This document shows, in pieces, positions 58,923 to 64,000 of a stretch of DNA of 64,000 nucleotides (position 1 is its first letter; the number at the start of each line of letters is the position of its first letter). A program made the position numbers and the translations under genes. A model generated the notes under the pieces. The model made no database searches. It was given only the letters and a program-made list of their open reading frames with translations, and was not told where the DNA came from. Source of the stretch: Leptospira sanjuanensis (GTDB lineage: Bacteria; Spirochaetota; Leptospiria; Leptospirales; Leptospiraceae); contig NZ_JAIZBH010000002.1 of assembly GCF_022267375.1 (NCBI RefSeq), positions 62,001-126,000 on the forward strand, read 5' to 3'.

Positions 58923-60199
58923 CGGTTCCGCATAACGTTCCAGGCTCTTTCCAGGATGGAACTGAGACCGATTCCGTATCGAAAATTTCCTTCCGCATAC
59001 ACACCTTCGGGCAAACTTCGGTCCAACTCCTGATTGAACGCCAACAATGCCGAATCATACACAGGCAAAGCGGATTTCCAGACCGTAACGTAGTGATTGA
59101 CGGGAACTCCGTTTTGAACCGCGATCTTTTTCCGATCCTCTTCCAAAATCGCGACGATTTCATTCTCTTTGAGTTTGGAAATCTCCGTGTCCATCGCTCC
59201 GCCGAAGATGAACGTTTCCGAATCATATCCGTCCGAAACCCTTCCCGAAAAAATCGAAGAATTGATCAGAACGCCCCGAGCACGAAGCCCCGCCTCGGGT
59301 GGAAATAAAATGCCGAATCCCGTTTTGTTTCCGAGAAGAGATTCGTGTCCGAAACGCGTCGCGGTTACGACCCCCAACGTTCTGCATACCTTTTCGTATC
59401 GTTTAAAAACGGGAACGCTTGCGGATAAAATTTTCAACGTGGATTCCAAGCCGCAGGCGAGCGTGATCCTCGCATTCGGATATTTTTTTCGTAAAGCCGA
59501 TAGGGCAGGGGGCTCTTCGGACTGTAAAATCCTGGAATTCGGAGAGGATTTGATTTTCGCTTCCATGGCGTTTAACAATTCCCCCAAACCTCCCCGAAAA
59601 CTAACCGTTCCTTTTCTTTGTTTCGGGACCTTGGGCTCGGATTTTCTTTTTTGAAAAAGGGTCTGCAAATTTTTCCAAAGCGTCTCATCCGTAACGACGA
59701 ACCTGCCGATCACCAACTCTGCGGACATCTCCTTTAGATTTCCCGCATATACTCCCGCAAGTCCCGGCTCGAGCACGCTTTTAACCGCGTCTTCCCCCAA
59801 AACACGGTTCCCCCATTGATAGACGGATTCTCCTCGTTCGATTCCCGCGGAGATTCGAAACATTCCGTATAACGCGCGTAAGGCGCCCCAAAAAGAAAGG
59901 GGCAGTCTTCTCGGCGCGCCGTTCTTCCAGATATAACGCCTCCGAGAAGCTTTGAGCGTGGGAAGGATTTCCAAACCCAATGCGGAAGCCAATTCTTCCA
60001 ACCGATACGAATTTAAGATTCCGTTTGCGGCGGTTTCCACAAGACCGAACGGAGTGCGGATGGATTGAATCAATCCTCCGGAGCGATTTTTCTTTTCGTA
60101 GATTAGAACCGATTCTCCCTTTAAAACCGAGAGGGTGGCGTAAAGAAGTCCGGTAAATCCGGCGCCGACGATGATATGATCCGGTTGTTGAGTTGCCAC
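58910..60199 (-). CDS. hemG: Protoporphyrinogen oxidase (HemY/HemG-type flavoprotein)
   Basis: 429 residues from a GTG at 60197-60199. FAD-binding HIIVGAGFTGLLYATLSVLKG and the acidic EKKNRSGGLIQSIRTPFG block are those of oxygen-dependent protoporphyrinogen oxidases. A C-terminal VYAEGNFRYGIGLSSILERAW is the second FAD-interacting block. It oxidises protoporphyrinogen IX to protoporphyrin IX. HemG of Leptospira is conventionally this flavoprotein type rather than the flavodoxin-like E. coli HemG. Same strand as hemN and hemE; the unrecognised gene at 60296 intervenes. Confidence 0.9.
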   Translation of the reverse strand: MATQQPDHIIVGAGFTGLLYATLSVLKGESVLIYEKKNRSGGLIQSIRTPFGLVETAANGILNSYRLEELASALGLEILPTLKASRRRYIWKNGAPRRLPLSFWGALRALYGMFRISAGIERGESVYQWGNRVLGEDAVKSVLEPGLAGVYAGNLKEMSAELVIGRFVVTDETLWKNLQTLFQKRKSEPKVPKQRKGTVSFRGGLGELLNAMEAKIKSSPNSRILQSEEPPALSALRKKYPNARITLACGLESTLKILSASVPVFKRYEKVCRTLGVVTATRFGHESLLGNKTGFGILFPPEAGLRARGVLINSSIFSGRVSDGYDSETFIFGGAMDTEISKLKENEIVAILEEDRKKIAVQNGVPVNHYVTVWKSALPVYDSALLAFNQELDRSLPEGVYAEGNFRYGIGLSSILERAWNVMRNRQDN

Positions 60200-60295
60200 G
60201 GATCTATTTTTACGGGAATCAAAAGATTGTAAATCAGCAATTCAAGGAACGATCGCTTCCCATCGTCCCTTAAAGACCAAAGAATCGAAGTCGAA

Positions 60296-61270
60296 TTAAA
60301 ATTGGAATCTATATCCGAAGGTATATTTGGATTCGAGCGTGGAAGATGTCGCTCCGCCGTTCAGCATTCCGGAGTTTGCCATCGGATTGTAATCCAAGAT
60401 CAATCCTTTTGACGATCCGTCCGAAAACCCCACTTTGGAGGAAATTTGTCCGCCGAAAATATACGCATCCGCCAAGTTGATCAGATAAATTCCGGCTAAC
60501 ACGCCGATGCTCGTCTGAAGATTCTTATACGCTTTGTCGACGGCTTCGCGCTTGCTTTGATACGGACTAAATTCCTGGTTGTAGACATACAAGGCTACCG
60601 GATCGGTGATGACGGGTGATAAGTTCGGATTTGCGACTCCGATCGCCGCCAGAGTGAGGGAATCCGTCGAATACGGATTTCCGTAACTCTCGTAATCTTT
60701 TTTAGCGACGAGATACTTGCGATTATTCTCATATACCGCATAACCTGCGGCTAAGAAAAGAGTAGGGTAGATGATCGCTGCGAACTTTCTTCCGCTCGCC
60801 CATTGTCCCCAACCGGGAAGGATCGCGGACCTCCCCAAGGCCCCGGCTTTCGATACGGCGGGTTTTGGAGGAGGTGGAGGAGGAGGAAGCGGCTTGTTCT
60901 TTTCCGCTTCTTCTCTTTCCTTTCTAAGGCGTTCTTCCTCTTCCTGTTGCTTTTTGAGATCGACGTTTCTTTGTTTTGTGAGCTTCTCGTCTTCCAAACG
61001 TTTGATCTCGGCGTTTCGGATTCGTTCTTCCTCTTCTTCGTCGATATCTTTATAGATTACTTTTAAGATTTCTTTTTTGGCGATAACCCGTTTGCCTTCT
61101 TTGGTTTGAACCGTAATCGTCTTCTGATTTTGCGTGATTACCTTACCGCGGAAACTTCCGCCCTCGTGCAATAGAACGGTCTCGGCCGAGACCGAAACGA
61201 TCCCTAAAAAGAATAAGCAGAAGGTTAAAATAAGTTTTCTTAAGAACGATATCAACGCGGGCCTTCCCAT
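60296..61270 (-). CDS. Signal-peptide protein with coiled coil and LPGWGQ motif
   Basis: 324 residues. A signal peptide (ILTFCLFFLGIVSVSAETV) is followed by an SH3-like beta segment (GGSFRGKVITQNQKTITVQT), a long Glu/Lys/Arg-rich coiled coil (~75-125), a polyproline run (PLPPPPPPPKP) and a membrane-associated domain with LGRSAILPGWGQWASGRKFA. The LPGWGQ motif recurs in DUF5683-type bacterial membrane proteins. It ends in YTFGYRFQF, a possible barrel-like strand. Function unknown; embedded between hemN and the oxidase gene, 92 bases after hemN. Confidence 0.75.
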   Translation of the reverse strand: MGRPALISFLRKLILTFCLFFLGIVSVSAETVLLHEGGSFRGKVITQNQKTITVQTKEGKRVIAKKEILKVIYKDIDEEEEERIRNAEIKRLEDEKLTKQRNVDLKKQQEEEERLRKEREEAEKNKPLPPPPPPPKPAVSKAGALGRSAILPGWGQWASGRKFAAIIYPTLFLAAGYAVYENNRKYLVAKKDYESYGNPYSTDSLTLAAIGVANPNLSPVITDPVALYVYNQEFSPYQSKREAVDKAYKNLQTSIGVLAGIYLINLADAYIFGGQISSKVGFSDGSSKGLILDYNPMANSGMLNGGATSSTLESKYTFGYRFQF

Positions 61271-61361
61271 ATTCAGTTATACGATTCCGTTCGGAGGAAC
61301 CGCCACTGCTACTCAATAATTTATTGGACGACTTTTTGACCGAAAACCGCGCTGTCCGTTC

Positions 61362-62707
<1,346 letters not shown>

Positions 62708-62711
<4 letters not shown>

Positions 62712-63730
62712 TGAAATGTCTCTCTTACGATTTCCACGAAGGTTTTTACGTTGTCTTCGGGGGTCTTGGGCATAACTCCGTGTCCGAGTCCGCAGACCCA
62801 GCCGATCCGTTCTTCGGGGGGAAGATCCCGAAACGGACGGAGAAAGTTGATTAGAGTTTTCTTAAATTCGTCGCGCTCCATAAACAATAAGGCCTGATCG
62901 AAATTTCCCTGGATCATCCTGCTTTCGGTTCGGAATACTTGTCTTAAATCCCATCTGTGATCGAATCCGAATCCCGCAAGCGAAGGAATGTTTCGGATTA
63001 AATCGAAGTGCGAGGTCGCCGTTCCTCTACCATAATATCCGACTTTTCCCGGATAGGCATCGGCCAAGGTTTTTACGCCGGGAATGACGATCTCCTCGAA
63101 AAAATCGGGAGATAAATCCCCGCCCGCCGTATCGAAGATTAGGATCAACTCGGCGCCGCCGTCCAACTGAAGAGCGATATTCTCTTTTAGGAATTGGACT
63201 ATCGTTTTCAAGAATTCTTTTCTGACATTTGTCAACGTTTTCGGCAAAGATAGATTGCCCTCGTGTTTTCCCGAAACTGCGTATGTAAACAAGGTCCAAG
63301 GACCGCCCACGAATCCGATCACGGATTTATCTTTGGGAATTCTTTCCCGAGTGAGCTCCATGGCGTCCTTTTGAAACTGCATAAAGGAAATTGAATCCTC
63401 GACGGACTTGAGTTTTTTCAGATCGGCTTCCGAACGGATCGCAAAACTCAAGTTAGGTCCCGCGTCCGTGTATCGCAGACCCATCCCCAAAGCCTCCAAA
63501 GGAAACAGAATATCGGAAAAAAGAATCGAGACGTCGAAATCGAACTCGTTCACCGGGCCGAACGCGACTTCCGCAGCGAGTTCGGGAATCTTGCACAATT
63601 CCTCGAAGGAATGTTTTTGTCTGAGGGCTTGGTAGTGTTTGTGATAACGTCCCGCCTGTCTCATCATCCATACGGGAGGAATCTTTTGTGCGATTCCGCC
63701 GATCGCGTTGGAATAGCGCTCATTCGACAT
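62708..63730 (-). CDS. hemE: Uroporphyrinogen decarboxylase
   Basis: A 340-residue HemE: PPVWMMRQAGRYHKHY is the conserved active-site opening, with SILFSDILFPLEALGMGL, GFVGGPWTLFTYAV and WVCGLGHGVMPKTPEDNV near the end. It decarboxylates the four acetate groups of uroporphyrinogen III to give coproporphyrinogen III. The first residue overlaps the stop region of the response-regulator gene and the end overlaps hemN, so hemE-hemN and probably the upstream regulator form one coupled unit. Confidence 0.96.
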
Positions 63731-64000
63731 TTCTTAATTCTCCGGTCCATTGATAACCGACGCCTCGTACGGATCGTATGACTCGTTCTCCTTCTTCTCC
63801 GAAGGCTTGTCTAAGCCGCACGATCGAATTGTCGATCGTTCTGTTTGTGGGGAAACTTTCTTCTCCCCAAAGTTTGTCCAAAATTTCCGCGCGGCTTACG
63901 GTGCGTTCGCGTTCCGCAACCAAGAAATGAAGAAGAGCGCAGTCCCGTTTGGAAAGAGGGATTTCTTCGTTTCCCTTTTTAATCTGAAATCCTTGAAAAT
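63720..64000 (-). CDS. OmpR-type response regulator, 3' part (truncated by window edge)
   Basis: Only the C-terminal winged helix is present; the gene continues beyond base 64000. The readable frame gives GFQIKKGNEEIPLSKRD, CALLHFLVAERERTVSRAEI, LDKLWGEESFPTNRTIDNSI and VIRSVRGVGYQW, which is the effector-domain pattern of the PhoB/OmpR family. It overlaps hemE by 11 bases. A two-component pair (HemKR) controlling hem genes is known in Leptospira; that this is its response regulator is inferred from position. Confidence 0.85.
   Translation of the reverse strand, partial: FQGFQIKKGNEEIPLSKRDCALLHFLVAERERTVSRAEILDKLWGEESFPTNRTIDNSIVRLRQAFGEEGERVIRSVRGVGYQWTGELRNVE

Noticed and set aside
61001..61066. 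Low-complexity serine and phenylalanine frames opposite the coiled-coil gene at 60296
   Set aside because: They mirror the Glu/Lys-rich coiled-coil on the other strand and have no start, motif or ribosome site.

Overview
The window reads as chromosomal DNA of a Leptospira species. The evidence is genus-restricted families (a DUF1564 protein, a DUF1574 protein), a spirochaete-style lipobox in predicted lipoproteins, a complete MoxR-DUF58-BatA-BatB-BatC-BatD-HtpG operon, and a heme-biosynthesis cluster beside parA/parB. In L. interrogans the hem genes and htpG lie on the small second chromosome, so placing this window on the equivalent replicon, near its partition/origin locus, is a reasonable inference. 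The core genes look fairly GC-rich for the genus, while the first ~9 kb is more AT-rich and accessory in character.

Layout. 0-9.5 kb (accessory): a DHFR-like reductase, two tandem membrane-anchored AraC regulators, a large DUF1566 lipoprotein, a small secreted DUF1566 protein, an outer-membrane-like protein and a frameshifted sterol-desaturase pseudogene. 9.5-13.6 kb: a sulfur/persulfide module (ArsR-rhodanese fusion regulator, SQR-like flavoprotein, DsrE protein) behind a 32-bp perfect palindrome, with a divergent methyltransferase, then IS1595-type debris. 13.6-25.4 kb: a methyltransferase and a GT-C-like membrane protein, the Ecm/MeaA-type B12 mutase with its MeaB GTPase, a secreted transglutaminase-like protein, DUF1564, a secreted caspase-like/ankyrin protein, an F420-reductase-like protein and a fatty-acid desaturase. 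25.4-30.8 kb: a partner-switching signalling cluster (RsbW-like ATPase, SpoIIE-type phosphatase with sensor and TPRs, STAS antagonist) with an NAD-kinase-like gene coupled to the STAS gene. 30.8-42.6 kb: a PhoX-like protein, small envelope proteins and the bat/htpG operon, whose genes mostly overlap by a few bases. 42.6-54.9 kb: a decayed higB toxin beside an intact higA, a repeat-rich lipoprotein, a DUF1574 protein, SDR/SRPBCC genes, an SDR-phosphatase-NDH-2 run, a diguanylate cyclase, a CNMP-binding protein, a membrane acyltransferase and an FMN reductase. 54.9-64 kb: parB and parA with two near-identical palindromes that look like parS sites, then hemH, a protoporphyrinogen oxidase gene, hemN, hemE and the start of a response regulator (running off the window), with two unknown envelope proteins embedded.

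The most interesting items are the persulfide-response module with its operator, the parABS locus with one candidate parS inside the parB reading frame, the orphan antitoxin left by internal deletion of higB, the partner-switching cluster containing a divergent NAD-kinase-like protein, and the secreted caspase-ankyrin fusion. All functional calls come from reading motifs by eye; no database search was possible.
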